64,000 bases of DNA from CAYNWT01 sp964450955 (GCA_964450955.1 CAYVFI010000031.1:16853-80852), one strand, 5' to 3'. Shown: positions 26,958-36,263, numbered from the stretch's first letter. Program-made: numbers and translations. Notes: generated by a model from the sequence alone, not told the origin.

Positions 26958-27674
26958 ATGGAATCTTCAACCCAAATCTTCGGACGCGGCATTCGCAGAA
27001 CACTAAAAGCAACACTCCTGGCGAGCGTTGTGATCGGTATCAGCGGCTGCATGAAGCAGTTCATCCTGCTGTCGTACTTGATCGGTGGTCCGCCATCGAT
27101 TGAACCGGAATTCGATCGCCAAACAGGCACCCAGCTCACGGAATTCGGCGTGAAGGTCGCCGTTGTCTGCTACGCAGAAGATCGACTGAAGTGGGACTTC
27201 GACAAGATCGATCACCAAATCGCAGCCGCGGTGTCTTTGCAGCTAAGACAGCACAAAATCGACGTCATCGATTCAAATCGAGTCCGAGCCTGGCTGAATG
27301 AAAACCCGGACTGGGATCGCCCCCAGGAAATCGGAGCCAGCCTGACTGCTTCAGACGGAACGCAGCCAACGCACATCATTTACATCGACCTCATCGACTA
27401 CAGTCTCTACGAACCAGACAGTCACAACCTGTATCGCGGACGTGCGGAGGCGACTGTGAGCGTGTTTAAGATGGATGAAGAAGACAGCAGCGAAGGCGAG
27501 AAAATCTACACCGACGAAATCAAGTCGCAGTACCCGATCCATGCACCCGAATCGACTTCATCCGTGCCGTTCAGCGACTTCCGAGGCCGCTATCTGGCCA
27601 GACTAAGCGAAGAGATCGGCCGACTGTTCTACGAACGCTACGCTGGCGACGACATCCCGGACGGTGCAATGTAG
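26958..27674 (+). CDS. Putative lipoprotein, paralogue of the preceding gene
   Basis: 238 residues from the ATG at 26958, which has AGGGGT 7 bases upstream; an ATG at 26916 is a weaker choice. The signal sequence ends in VVIGISGC, a lipobox. The mature domain matches the preceding lipoprotein in order and spacing of motifs (VAVVCYAEDRLKWDFDKID, then the DVIDSNRVRAWL segment, THIIYIDLIDYSLYE, and the C-terminal YLARLSEEIGRLFY helix). It probably sits in the outer membrane or periplasm and acts with its paralogue and the DUF2752 protein. Function unknown. Confidence 0.82.
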   Translation: MESSTQIFGRGIRRTLKATLLASVVIGISGCMKQFILLSYLIGGPPSIEPEFDRQTGTQLTEFGVKVAVVCYAEDRLKWDFDKIDHQIAAAVSLQLRQHKIDVIDSNRVRAWLNENPDWDRPQEIGASLTASDGTQPTHIIYIDLIDYSLYEPDSHNLYRGRAEATVSVFKMDEEDSSEGEKIYTDEIKSQYPIHAPESTSSVPFSDFRGRYLARLSEEIGRLFYERYAGDDIPDGAM

Positions 27675-27743
27675 TCGAACCCCGGACGTCGCGAGCCACT
27701 CGCAACGACCGCGGTGCACGACGTGATGCAAAAAAACCGCAAC

Positions 27744-29093
27744 TCATTCCTTACCGAACGTCGATTTATTACGCAGCAAGTGGTGGTAGTGCTGAGCGAA
27801 TCGGTGGGATTCATCGCGGACGTATTGCAGTAGTCGCAAACCAAACGAATGCCGACTTAGCTTCCGCGGTTCGTCTTCGCCGGGGACGTAAACTTCTTCT
27901 TCACGCTTGGCCAGCGAAATCGTAAACGGTCGCTGGATGCCAAGCTGGTCCATGGCTTCCAGTGCGGCGTTAAGCTGCCCTTTGCCGCCATCAATCAGCA
28001 GAATGTCGGGATACGATTCGCCTTCTTCCGTCAACCGGCGAAAACGCCGACTCACGACTTCGCGGATAGAACCGAAATCGTCAATGCCATCAACGCTGCG
28101 AATCTTGTATCGCTTGTAACCGTGTTTGAACGGCAAGCCATCAATGAACTGAACCAAACTGGCCACAGTCTCGCCACCCTGCAAGTGCGCGATGTCAACG
28201 CCTTCGATTCGTCGCGGCATTTCGTCCAGCTTAAAGACCTGCTTCAGCCCTTTCATACCCTTCTTCGGATCAATGTAGAACACCTCAGGTTGAGCGTGTT
28301 CTTCCAGGTCACCGCGCAGGTTTAGGTCGTGCAGTGCCTTGATCTCATCGCGAATGCGGGCCGCTTTTTCGAACTTCAGTTCCTTCGACGCAGCCTTCAT
28401 GTTCTTTTCAAGTTCCTTCAGCAGGCGAACCTTGCCGCCGTCCAGAAACAACCTCAGCTTCCGAATGTCGGCTCGATACTCTTCCTTCGAGATGCGGATA
28501 TTGCACGGAGCCGTACACTGGTTGATGCTTGCCAGCAAACATGGTCGGAACCAGCGCCAGCGTTCGTCGCCTTCTTCGATATCCAGCGTGCACGTGCGGA
28601 ACCGAAAAATCTTTTGCAGTACCGCAATGGTTCCGCGCAGCTTCTTCGCGTTCGTAAAGGGGCCGTACAATTTCACGCCCGTCGTTTCGGGCGTCCGAGT
28701 AAATTCCACTCGCGGAAAATCTTCGCGTGTTGTGATCTGCAGATACGGGAATGTCTTGTCGTCTTTTAGTTCGCTGTTGAACCGCGGTTGCACATCTTTG
28801 ATCAGCCGTGCTTCCAACAGCAACGCGTCAACTTCGCTGTCAGTTTCAACGTAGTCGATGTCTCGAATTTCTGTCACCAGCTCAGCGGTTCGACGCTCAA
28901 CTGCGGCCGCCGCAGTGAAGTAGCTTCCTGCTCGACTACGCAAGTTGACTGCTTTGCCAACGTAAATGACTCGACCAAGCCCGTCCTTCATCAGGTACAC
29001 GCCCGGCGTGGTAGGGAACGTACGAACCTTATCCTTCGGTTCCAGTCGCTCCTCCTCAGGACGGTCGGTCTGGTTGTCAGGCTTCTCAGTCAT
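27744..29093 (-). CDS. uvrC: UvrC-type excinuclease subunit, shortened form
   Basis: About 449 residues from the ATG at 29093 (a GTG at 29105 is also possible); typical UvrC has about 600. The GIY-YIG nuclease domain is present (TTPGVYLMKDGLGRVIYVGKA), as is the UVR motif near 225-260 (RLLKELEKNMKAASKELKFE). The RNase H-like nuclease core keeps its acidic and His positions (GVDIAHLQGGETVAS, DILLIDGGKGQ, RDESHRFA). Missing are the segment of roughly 130-150 residues between UVR and RNase H, and the terminal tandem helix-hairpin-helix domain: the protein ends at KSTFGKE. It should make the dual incisions of nucleotide excision repair. A second, full-length UvrC elsewhere would change that view. 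Confidence 0.85.
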   Translation of the reverse strand: MTEKPDNQTDRPEEERLEPKDKVRTFPTTPGVYLMKDGLGRVIYVGKAVNLRSRAGSYFTAAAAVERRTAELVTEIRDIDYVETDSEVDALLLEARLIKDVQPRFNSELKDDKTFPYLQITTREDFPRVEFTRTPETTGVKLYGPFTNAKKLRGTIAVLQKIFRFRTCTLDIEEGDERWRWFRPCLLASINQCTAPCNIRISKEEYRADIRKLRLFLDGGKVRLLKELEKNMKAASKELKFEKAARIRDEIKALHDLNLRGDLEEHAQPEVFYIDPKKGMKGLKQVFKLDEMPRRIEGVDIAHLQGGETVASLVQFIDGLPFKHGYKRYKIRSVDGIDDFGSIREVVSRRFRRLTEEGESYPDILLIDGGKGQLNAALEAMDQLGIQRPFTISLAKREEEVYVPGEDEPRKLSRHSFGLRLLQYVRDESHRFAQHYHHLLRNKSTFGKE

Positions 29094-29348
29094 CAAAAAA
29101 TTCACAGTGTCGCGCGGCGTGCCTGGCGGCGCGAAGTTTTAAGGACTTTGTGGATCGTAGACAGGCAACTCAGGTTATTCCCGGGTCGAAGTGGTGAAGT
29201 CTGACGAAACGAGTGGTGGAAGCACCAGACAGTTGCGGGGAATAGTTGAATTGAAGCATGCTGAGGCACTAAAGTCGGGAATAATAAAGGTGCGGTTTGG
29301 TTCATGTCTCTGAACCTCCCCCCCTTGAAAACAACCTGGAGATTGAGA

Positions 29349-29510
29349 ATGAGTATCGACTCGAAGTGGCTTCGCGGCCTGTTTGCGGCCCTGATGCTGT
29401 GTGGCGTTTGCATGTCGGCTGGCTGTGCAGAAACTGATTCCGGAGAAACGCTGGAAGAAATGGATGCCGGTTCAGACGACATCGGTGCAGGCGGAGTTGA
29501 CACTCCGTAG
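29349..29510 (+). CDS. Small lipoprotein
   Basis: This is a 53-residue protein with GGAG 7 bases before the ATG. The hydrophobic signal ends in GVCMSAGC, a lipobox with the Cys at about residue 26. The mature part is only about 28 residues, acidic and Gly/Asp-rich (ETLEEMDAGSDDIGAGG). Very short planctomycete lipoproteins of this kind have no known role. A perfect intrinsic terminator follows, so it is its own transcription unit. Confidence 0.75.
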   Translation: MSIDSKWLRGLFAALMLCGVCMSAGCAETDSGETLEEMDAGSDDIGAGGVDTP

Positions 29511-29536
29511 AGCGTCAACAAAGACAAACCAAACAA

Positions 29537-29570
29537 GGGTGCCTTGCTTAATTGCCAGGCACCCTTTTTT
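29537..29570 (+). terminator. Intrinsic terminator after the small lipoprotein
   Basis: GGGTGCCT and AGGCACCC form an 8-base stem with a 12-base loop, followed by TTTTTT. It separates the lipoprotein gene from dapL. Confidence 0.92.
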
Positions 29571-29661
29571 GTTGGCCGCATGTTGGTTGCAAAATGGAGC
29601 CAACAAAGTACAAGCGTTGGTTCTGAAAAACGCAGAACGAACACCGTCGCAGGACACCATC

Positions 29662-30897
29662 ATGGTTCACATCAACGAAAACTACTCAAAGCTTAAAGCC
29701 GGTTATCTTTTTCCTGAGATCGGTCGCCGCGTCCGCAAGTTTGCTGAAGAGAACCCCAGCGCGGACATTATTAAGCTTGGTATCGGTGATGTGACGGAAC
29801 CACTGCCCGCAGCCATCACAGAAGCCATGCACAAAGCTGTTGATGATCTGTCGAAGCACGAGACATTCAGAGGCTACGGTCCGGAACAAGGCTACGCATT
29901 TCTTCGCGATGCAATTGTGGAAGGCGATTATCACAGCCGCGGAATGGACATCACCGCGGACGAAGTCTTCGTCTCTGATGGCTCCAAGTGCGACACCGGA
30001 AACATTCTGGACATCTTCGGCGCTAATAACAAAATCGCCGTCACTGACCCTGTGTATCCCGTGTATGTCGATACCAACGTGATGGCCGGCAACACCGGCG
30101 AGGCTGACGAATCCGGTCGGTACGGCGGCTTGCTGTACATTCCGGTAACGGCAGAGAACAACTTCATCCCTGCCCTGCCCGATCAGCCCGTCGATCTCGT
30201 TTATCTTTGCTACCCAAACAATCCCACGGGGACGGTTGTTTCCAAAGAGGTTCTAACCGGCTGGGTCGAGTACGCGAAAAGCAACAATGCAATCATCCTG
30301 TACGACGCAGCGTACGAGGCGTACATCAGCGAAGACGATATCCCGCGTTCGATTTACGAAATCCCCGGTGCTCGCGAGGTGGCGATTGAGTTCCGAAGCT
30401 TCAGCAAGAAGGCTGGATTCACCGGCGTCCGCTGCGGCCTGACAGTCATCCCAAAAGAACTCAAAGGCAAGACACTTGCTGGTGACGACGTCGATATCCA
30501 CGCTTTGTGGAACCGTCGGCAAAGCACAAAGTTCAATGGTGCGTCCTACGTCGTCCAACGTGGAGCAGAAGCGGCTTACAGCGAGGAAGGCAAGAAGCAG
30601 ATTGCGGAATTGGTGGACTTCTACATGACCAACGCCAAAATTCTCTGCGCGGGGCTGACTGAACTTGGCTTCACAGTCTACGGTGGTGTCAACGCCCCAT
30701 ACGTCTGGCTGGCAACGCGCGACGACATGAGCAGCTGGGACTTCTTCGACAAGCTGCTTAGTGACTGCCACCTGGTCGGAACACCGGGCAGCGGCTTCGG
30801 AGCAAGCGGCGAAGGCTACTTCCGGCTCAGCGCGTTCAACAGTCGCGAGAATATTGAGACTGCAGTGGCTCGATTGCAAAAACAGTTCGGTAGCTAG
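29662..30897 (+). CDS. dapL: LL-diaminopimelate aminotransferase
   Basis: 411 residues from the ATG at 29662 (MVHINENYSKLKAGYLFPEI), with AGGA 8 bases upstream. It converts tetrahydrodipicolinate straight to LL-diaminopimelate with glutamate as amino donor, in lysine and peptidoglycan precursor synthesis. This PLP fold-type I enzyme shows IKLGIGDVTEPLP, VSDGSKCDTGNI, YPNNPTGTV, and the PLP lysine in SFSKKAGFTGVRCG near residue 250. Length and motifs match the family well. The DapL route is known in Planctomycetes, Chlamydiae and plants. It is transcribed alone after the terminator. Confidence 0.96.
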   Translation: MVHINENYSKLKAGYLFPEIGRRVRKFAEENPSADIIKLGIGDVTEPLPAAITEAMHKAVDDLSKHETFRGYGPEQGYAFLRDAIVEGDYHSRGMDITADEVFVSDGSKCDTGNILDIFGANNKIAVTDPVYPVYVDTNVMAGNTGEADESGRYGGLLYIPVTAENNFIPALPDQPVDLVYLCYPNNPTGTVVSKEVLTGWVEYAKSNNAIILYDAAYEAYISEDDIPRSIYEIPGAREVAIEFRSFSKKAGFTGVRCGLTVIPKELKGKTLAGDDVDIHALWNRRQSTKFNGASYVVQRGAEAAYSEEGKKQIAELVDFYMTNAKILCAGLTELGFTVYGGVNAPYVWLATRDDMSSWDFFDKLLSDCHLVGTPGSGFGASGEGYFRLSAFNSRENIETAVARLQKQFGS

Positions 30898-30945
30898 ACA
30901 CGGAACCGTCGGATCTCAAAGCCGAACTCTCACGCCGCAGGCAGG

Positions 30946-31338
30946 CTAAACGTCTACCTTCTTCACCGTGATCAACTGGTTCAGCTTCGTGATCTCCAAC
31001 ACGTCCTGAATGTCTTCAGACGGGTTGTAGACTTCGACGCCGATATCCTGCTTCTTCAGTGATGCCCACAGCCCCAGCATTCCGGACGGGACAATTCGCA
31101 CGCCGGTCAAATCGAACGCAATCGCGGTCGTCCCGTTGGCTTTGGCCAATTCCAAAATCGCCTCGCGATAATGGGCAACGTTGAAGTTGGATGGCACGTC
31201 CTTCCCGGCGAAGCCAAGCACAATCAGCTTGCCAACTTCGTAGACGTGAAGAATCCCGTCTTCCGTCATCTCTTGCCCGGCAGCCCCGGCAAAGGATTCG
31301 TCTGCGTTGTTTCGGATTGTCTCGTCGTCGTTGCCCAT
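30946..31338 (-). CDS. STAS-domain protein (anti-sigma factor antagonist-like)
   Basis: 130 residues, with a 23-residue acidic leader and then a STAS domain: ILHVYEVGKLIVLGFAGKDV, IAFDLTGVRIVPSGMLGLWASL, and a C-terminal VLEITKLNQLITV helix. In classical SpoIIAA-type proteins the loop is D-S-S-G with a phosphorylatable Ser; here it is V-P-S-G, which keeps one Ser before the Gly. It may regulate a sigma factor or another partner by partner switching. No anti-sigma kinase gene is adjacent. Confidence 0.85.
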   Translation of the reverse strand: MGNDDETIRNNADESFAGAAGQEMTEDGILHVYEVGKLIVLGFAGKDVPSNFNVAHYREAILELAKANGTTAIAFDLTGVRIVPSGMLGLWASLKKQDIGVEVYNPSEDIQDVLEITKLNQLITVKKVDV

Positions 31339-31495
31339 CAGTCGTCGCTTTCGAAATCAAGAAGTGGCCGGCCCTGTAGATCGCTCGGAAACCGAGGGCG
31401 GGTCCAAACCCGACCTTAAGCGGTCTGGCGAGCCACGACAGCAACTATTCTGCAGCCAGGCCTAACAGACAACAAGGGTGCAAAAGCAATTCGCC

Positions 31496-32578
31496 TTAAT
31501 TGCGGATAACACCGCAGTGTGGGCAGACTTTCTGGCCGGTCCGCAAATGATGCTGACACCGCCTGACCGGGCGAGCTGGTGCTGGTGCGTGTGCTGATTC
31601 CGGCGTCTTTGGTCTGACGGGAGCGGTCTCAACCGGAGGGTTATCAAACCTAAACGTTCGCTGAATTCGGCTGGGCATCTGCGGCTGGCGAACCAGCTTG
31701 CGAATACGGTAAGAACCCTCGACCACCCGGGACACAGGCGGTTCAGCACTGCCTGAAGTTGATTTTTCTGCATCAATGAAGCCCAGAACCATCACATCGC
31801 CAACTATCTGCTGCTTCTCAGGACTTGCCGGAAGCGCTGGAAGCGTTGGAACCGTTGGCGCGGCTGGTTCCTGCGGAACCTCCATTAAGGACACCGCGGT
31901 CGATGCCGGCTGCTCTTCAACCTCAAATGGTTCCGATGAGCCCACGCCAAGCACACCATCTGTTGATTCAAGTTCTGTCACGATAGCCGGGTCCGCGTCG
32001 CGCGGTGGAAGAACCGGGGGAACCATGGCCGTGGGTGGCTCAACTGCAGGAACCTCCAGCATACTCTCGCCGAAGTCAGAGAAGTCACTCGCATCAAAGG
32101 TCTCAGTGACGATCGCAGCCTCCTGCGGCTCCCTTGTCCACTCCTGAGGCACAGGCTGCTCAACCGGCGCCGCCACCGGTTCCGGGTTCCAGTCCACGTT
32201 CGGTTCCGGGTTCCAGTCCACGTTCGGCTCCGGGTTCCAGTCCGTATTCTCGACGGGCTCGGCAGGTGCCTGGTATGACGCCGTAAAAGTGGGAACCTGT
32301 TGCTGCTGAGCCTGGTACATGTCCGGATAATCCATGACGACGGGATCAACCATCGCAGGATCCCACTGTGGTTCAGCGGGCGGCAGAGGCTGCAAGGTGT
32401 GCGCTGTGCGTTCGGGAGCCCTCCGGACGGGCTCGGCCTTTCTTAGATTCAGGCTGATGCCCGGCAACTGATCAACCAGCGTCAAACCGCAAATGCATAG
32501 AATCACGGACGCGAACGCCATTAAATAGCGACTGGTTTGCAACGGCATCGGTAGCCTCAGGAACTCGTATAGCGACAA
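31496..32578 (-). CDS. Membrane-anchored Pro-rich protein with repeats and C-terminal zinc ribbon
   Basis: 360 residues. One N-terminal membrane helix (YLMAFASVILCICGLTLVDQ, about 18-38) is followed by a long Pro/Glu/Val-rich, probably disordered region. Three perfect-to-near-perfect 8-residue repeats (NVDWNPEP type) sit near residue 110-135. The last 25 residues carry CQHHLRTGQKVCPHCG, a likely zinc ribbon with Cys and His ligands. No family is recognised. The long flexible linker suggests a tether that places a zinc-binding tip away from the membrane; its side is unknown. Confidence 0.75.
   Translation of the reverse strand: MSLYEFLRLPMPLQTSRYLMAFASVILCICGLTLVDQLPGISLNLRKAEPVRRAPERTAHTLQPLPPAEPQWDPAMVDPVVMDYPDMYQAQQQQVPTFTASYQAPAEPVENTDWNPEPNVDWNPEPNVDWNPEPVAAPVEQPVPQEWTREPQEAAIVTETFDASDFSDFGESMLEVPAVEPPTAMVPPVLPPRDADPAIVTELESTDGVLGVGSSEPFEVEEQPASTAVSLMEVPQEPAAPTVPTLPALPASPEKQQIVGDVMVLGFIDAEKSTSGSAEPPVSRVVEGSYRIRKLVRQPQMPSRIQRTFRFDNPPVETAPVRPKTPESAHAPAPARPVRRCQHHLRTGQKVCPHCGVIRN
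32178..32249. repeat. Three in-frame 24-base repeats
   Basis: Three tandem 24-base units lie inside the gene at 31496-32578. Units 1 and 2 are identical and unit 3 differs at a few positions. They encode the NVDWNPEP-type octapeptides. The near-identity at DNA level points to recent slippage duplication. Confidence 0.88.
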
Positions 32579-32871
32579 AGTTCCCCCCTGAATCTTCTGA
32601 ATCGGCCGCCGAACCGCGGTCTATTCACACAATTCACACCCTGTTTTGCCGAATCCTCAAAACCATCACAGCCGGCACCTCTCGACGCATTCCCCGCCGT
32701 CATTCAAATCTTACGCAATCCACCTATAATCCCAACGAGCGCGTGAGACTCCTGACCTATTGTTACGGCGTGACGCGAATCAAATCGCTCACCGAAAAAA
32801 CATGGAAATGACAGCGTGGTAGGGAAAGCTGGGAGCTTTGAGGGGACCTTGCCACGCTGTTTCCATGCGCT

Positions 32872-33348
32872 CTAAGCCAAATGGCTCACCGTGGAACTCA
32901 ATCGCTCCATGACAATGTAGCCGGGCATGTCGAACCCATGTTTGACGTACGTTCCCTGAGCCGTCGTGTTGTCGTTTTCGACATACAGCCGCAGCCCTGC
33001 GACGTCGGGATTCGATTCGGCGATGTCCTGCAGTTGCCTTAGCAATCTCCCGAAGACTCCCTGCCCCCGATGATCTGCGTGCACATACACGCTCTGCAAC
33101 CACAACAAATCACCATTGCGCCAATCACTCCACTCGCGTGTGTACATCATTTGGCCGACAACCTGACCGTCCACTTCGGCGACAAAGTACTGGCCCTTGC
33201 TCGGATCCTCCAGAACACGCTGAACCCCGGCAGTCAGCGTCGTTTCGTCCAGTCGTCGGCCTTCGGTTTCGCTGGCGAGACATTGGTTGTATCGGACAAT
33301 GGTTTGCAAATCGCCCGGGGCTGCTTTTCGAATTCTGAAGTCACTCAT
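32872..33348 (-). CDS. GNAT family N-acetyltransferase
   Basis: 158 residues with a full GNAT fold: IRKAAPGDLQTIVRYNQCL at the N-terminus, LLWLQSVYVHADHRGQGVFGRLL containing the acetyl-CoA loop (RGQGVF) near residue 95, and GTYVKHGFDMPGYIVME at the end. It starts 38 bases after the dehydrogenase stop and is probably the last gene of the lhgO operon. The acceptor is unknown. About 290 bases without a gene separate it from the zinc-ribbon gene downstream on the same strand. Confidence 0.88.
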   Translation of the reverse strand: MSDFRIRKAAPGDLQTIVRYNQCLASETEGRRLDETTLTAGVQRVLEDPSKGQYFVAEVDGQVVGQMMYTREWSDWRNGDLLWLQSVYVHADHRGQGVFGRLLRQLQDIAESNPDVAGLRLYVENDNTTAQGTYVKHGFDMPGYIVMERLSSTVSHLA

Positions 33349-33386
33349 AATCGACTCACAATGCCGCGGCTGCGCTGGCTAGTGGT

Positions 33387-34481
33387 TTACTCATCAAACC
33401 CATGACCGATTGCCGTACCGATGCGCTTTAAATCTTCGATGACTGGCATAACCAAAGGTATTCCCTGCTCGCGACGAACGGCTTCCTCTTCGCGTTCCGG
33501 ATCACCCGGGATCAAGACTCCCTCGGTACCCGGTTGCGGTTTCGTGTTACGGAACGTTCGAACCCAATCGTCAATTTGCGATTTAAATTCATCCACGTCA
33601 ATAAACGCATCAATTTTCATCGCGCCAAAGAAGTGACCAATTCCCTTGCCCACGCTCCGCGACGGAATCTCCTGACGCAGCGCAAATGGTGGAGCCCACG
33701 GACCCCAGTTCGCTCCGCTTAGCACACAACATAAAATATCGACCATCGACGCCAGGCAATAACCCTTGTGCCCGCCCATCTCGCGGAAGCTACCAAGCGG
33801 CAACTGCGCGCCGCCTTCCACCATTTCGTTCGGATCTTCCGTGTGTCCACCGTCTTTGTTAATCGCCCAGCCTTTCGGAACCGGTTCTTCTTTCCGTTTC
33901 GCGATTTCAATCTTCCCGTACGCACACGCGCTGGTGGCCATGTCGATGACGATCGCAGGTTCTTCTTTTCCGGGAAACGCTATCGCTATCGGATTGGTTC
34001 CCAACATCCGTTCGCCACCCCAAAGTGGAGCGACAAGTTTAGTGCTGTTGGTCATCGACCAGCCAATAATGTCGCGCTTAAGAGCTTCAAGAACGTAGTA
34101 ACCGGCGATGCCGTAGTGGTTCGTATTGGAGACGCTTACCCAACCGGTTCCAGCCTCATCCGCTTTGTCCATTGCGATTTTGTTGGCCTGGGGACCAACA
34201 ACCAGACCCAACCCGTTATCACCATCAACCGTGGCTGTACTGGCCGATTCACGAACAATCTTCACCTTGGGCGCGGGGTTAATTCGCCCGGCATTCAGCA
34301 TGTCGAAGTATGAGTACAACCGAGCAACACCGTGCGATTCGATTCCACGAAGGTCACTGGTCGCCAGGACCTCTGACGCCAACTGAGCTTCTTCATCCGG
34401 CACACCGAAGTGCTGAAACATCCTGATTGAGAACTGTTGTAGATACTCAATCGGAAACGTCTTGGTTTCAACTTTGGACAT
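33387..34481 (-). CDS. Ldh2/malate-lactate-type NAD(P)-dependent oxidoreductase
   Basis: 364 residues of the Ldh2 (malate/L-sulfolactate/ureidoglycolate dehydrogenase) family, which is unrelated in fold to classical malate dehydrogenase. Diagnostic stretches are TSDLRGIESHGVARL near residue 45, TVDGDNGLGLVVG, SNTNHYGIAGYY with the catalytic His, and GTNPIAIAFPGKEEPAIVIDMATS. It should oxidise a 2-hydroxy acid to the 2-keto acid with NAD(P). Together with L-2-hydroxyglutarate oxidase 35 bases upstream it suggests 2-hydroxy-acid catabolism. The exact substrate is open. Confidence 0.9.
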   Translation of the reverse strand: MSKVETKTFPIEYLQQFSIRMFQHFGVPDEEAQLASEVLATSDLRGIESHGVARLYSYFDMLNAGRINPAPKVKIVRESASTATVDGDNGLGLVVGPQANKIAMDKADEAGTGWVSVSNTNHYGIAGYYVLEALKRDIIGWSMTNSTKLVAPLWGGERMLGTNPIAIAFPGKEEPAIVIDMATSACAYGKIEIAKRKEEPVPKGWAINKDGGHTEDPNEMVEGGAQLPLGSFREMGGHKGYCLASMVDILCCVLSGANWGPWAPPFALRQEIPSRSVGKGIGHFFGAMKIDAFIDVDEFKSQIDDWVRTFRNTKPQPGTEGVLIPGDPEREEEAVRREQGIPLVMPVIEDLKRIGTAIGHGFDE

Positions 34482-34516
34482 AGCGTCTATTTCTATCTCG
34501 TGCTTGTGCTGATTGA

Positions 34517-35719
34517 TCAGGTCTGCAGCCGGTTCTCAAGTTTCTCAACAATCAGCTTGCCCACGTTCAACGAAGCCGTTGCGGCCGGTGACGGAGCGTT
34601 GTTGATGTTGACCATGTTTTCTGATTCGATCACGACGAAGTCGTCAACCAGTCCGCCCTCGCGGGTCACGGCCTGAGCTCGAACACCGGCCGGCGCGGCA
34701 ACCATGTCTTCGGCGCGAATCTCTGGCATGAGCTTTTGCAGAGCCTTCACGAACGCAGCCTTGCTGATACTGCGCCACATCTCACCCATGCCCATTTTCC
34801 AATGCTTCATCGCCATGCGAATGAAGCCGGGATACGTGAGACTTTCAAACAAATCTTTCACGTTAATGTCCGTCAGCTTGTAGCCTTCACGAGCAAAAGC
34901 CAAAACGGCGTTTGGACCGCATTCGACGCTGCCATCAATCATGCGAGTAAAGTGCACGCCGAGAAACGGAAACTTTGGATCCGGAACCGGGTAAATAAGG
35001 TTCCGACAAAGATGCTTTCGTTCTTCTGTCAGTTCGAAGTACTCACCACGGAACGGAACAATCTTGGAATCCGGCCTGGTTCCCCCCATCTTTGTCACTC
35101 GATCACAATGCAACCCCGCACAGTTAACAACCAGGCCCGTTTCAAAATCCCCCTTCGCCGTCGTCACCACCGACTTCGAACCGCTGCGGCGAATGCCCGT
35201 CACCTTCGCGTTGAGAACCACTTCGTTGCCGCGTTCCCTGATAATCTCACCAAGCCGATTGCAAACCTGCTTGTAGTTCACGATGCCGGACTCCGGAACA
35301 TGAATCGCCTTGATGCCCGCGCAGTGTGGTTCCAGTTCGTTTAGCCGAGCCTGATCGACAATCTCACATGTAACACCGTTGGCCTGGCCGCGTTCGTAAA
35401 TGCGTTCCATGGCCGGAATCTGAGATTCGTCCAACGCCACAATGACTTTGCCGCAAATGTCGTAGTCGATGCTGTTCTCAGCACAGAACTTCTCCATCGC
35501 CACTTTGCCTTCACGGCAATTGATCGCCTTCAGTGAACCCGGCTTGTAGTAGATTCCCGAGTGCAGAACGCCAGAGTTGTGCCCGGTCTGGTGATGAGCC
35601 AGCTGGGCCTCTTTCTCCACAATCGCAATCTTCTGCCCGGGAAACCTCTCCGACAGGTTGTAAGCCGTCGCCAGCCCCACTACTCCGCCGCCAATAATCA
35701 CAACATCAAAATTCTGCAT
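34517..35719 (-). CDS. lhgO: L-2-hydroxyglutarate oxidase
   Basis: 400 residues of the FAD-dependent DAO superfamily. The dinucleotide motif is at the start (VIIGGGVVGLATAYNLSER). HHQTGHNSGVLHSGIYYKPGSLKA near residue 42 is highly characteristic of LhgO, as are NCAGLHCDRV and the C-terminal NINNAPSPAATASLNVG. It oxidises L-2-hydroxyglutarate to 2-oxoglutarate, passing electrons to the membrane quinone pool in characterised enzymes. It is first in an operon with the Ldh2-type dehydrogenase and a GNAT. Confidence 0.93.
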   Translation of the reverse strand: MQNFDVVIIGGGVVGLATAYNLSERFPGQKIAIVEKEAQLAHHQTGHNSGVLHSGIYYKPGSLKAINCREGKVAMEKFCAENSIDYDICGKVIVALDESQIPAMERIYERGQANGVTCEIVDQARLNELEPHCAGIKAIHVPESGIVNYKQVCNRLGEIIRERGNEVVLNAKVTGIRRSGSKSVVTTAKGDFETGLVVNCAGLHCDRVTKMGGTRPDSKIVPFRGEYFELTEERKHLCRNLIYPVPDPKFPFLGVHFTRMIDGSVECGPNAVLAFAREGYKLTDINVKDLFESLTYPGFIRMAMKHWKMGMGEMWRSISKAAFVKALQKLMPEIRAEDMVAAPAGVRAQAVTREGGLVDDFVVIESENMVNINNAPSPAATASLNVGKLIVEKLENRLQT

Positions 35720-35957
35720 GGGAACCTCAGCCGCTCGTGCTCACGCATCCGCGGACCCTTTCGACCATGAAGCGCAAGCGAACAGCTGGCTCGAACAGTG
35801 GCCTGAAACGTAATTTACGACAATTTCGCCGTGAAACTTCGATTATAGGGACGACTGCCGCTCATCACAGCCGCTCAGGGAAGCGGTATTTTCACGTTTT
35901 GAGAATCGTGGTATTACTCCGACCTCTTTACCCGAACATGCTTTCACAGGTCGGACG

Positions 35958-36263
35958 ATGAAGTACCTCGCCCTACTCCTTTCTATCACCACAGTCGGTT
36001 TTGTTGGCTGCCAGCAAACACCACAGATCCCCGAACAATACGAACCGGCTTTCGCCAGCGATGACTTTGGAACCTCAGTCCAGGACGATGTCGAAGAACT
36101 TGGCGAAGCAGCTCAGGAACAGGCATCAACCATTGGGTCTTCGCTGAAAGAAAAAGCGAACAACTTCAAGTCGGCGATGCAAAAAGAAGTCAACGACCTG
36201 AAGTCCGATGTCAATGACTTTGCCGACGCGACCGCTGACCAGTTTGAGCCACTGGACGAATAG
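35958..36263 (+). CDS. Small lipoprotein with amphipathic helix
   Basis: 101 residues. The signal ends in TVGFVGC, a lipobox with the Cys at residue 18. The mature region contains one long charged helix with heptad-like spacing (DDVEELGEAAQEQASTIGSS, then KEVNDLKSDVNDFADATADQ), resembling small apolipoprotein-like or late-embryogenesis-like helices. It directly abuts the next gene: the stop codon ends one base before that ATG. Function unknown. Confidence 0.8.
   Translation: MKYLALLLSITTVGFVGCQQTPQIPEQYEPAFASDDFGTSVQDDVEELGEAAQEQASTIGSSLKEKANNFKSAMQKEVNDLKSDVNDFADATADQFEPLDE

Noticed and set aside
29401..29661. N-terminal extension of DapL
   Set aside because: It runs through an intrinsic terminator and the small lipoprotein gene; the family start is the ATG at 29662.
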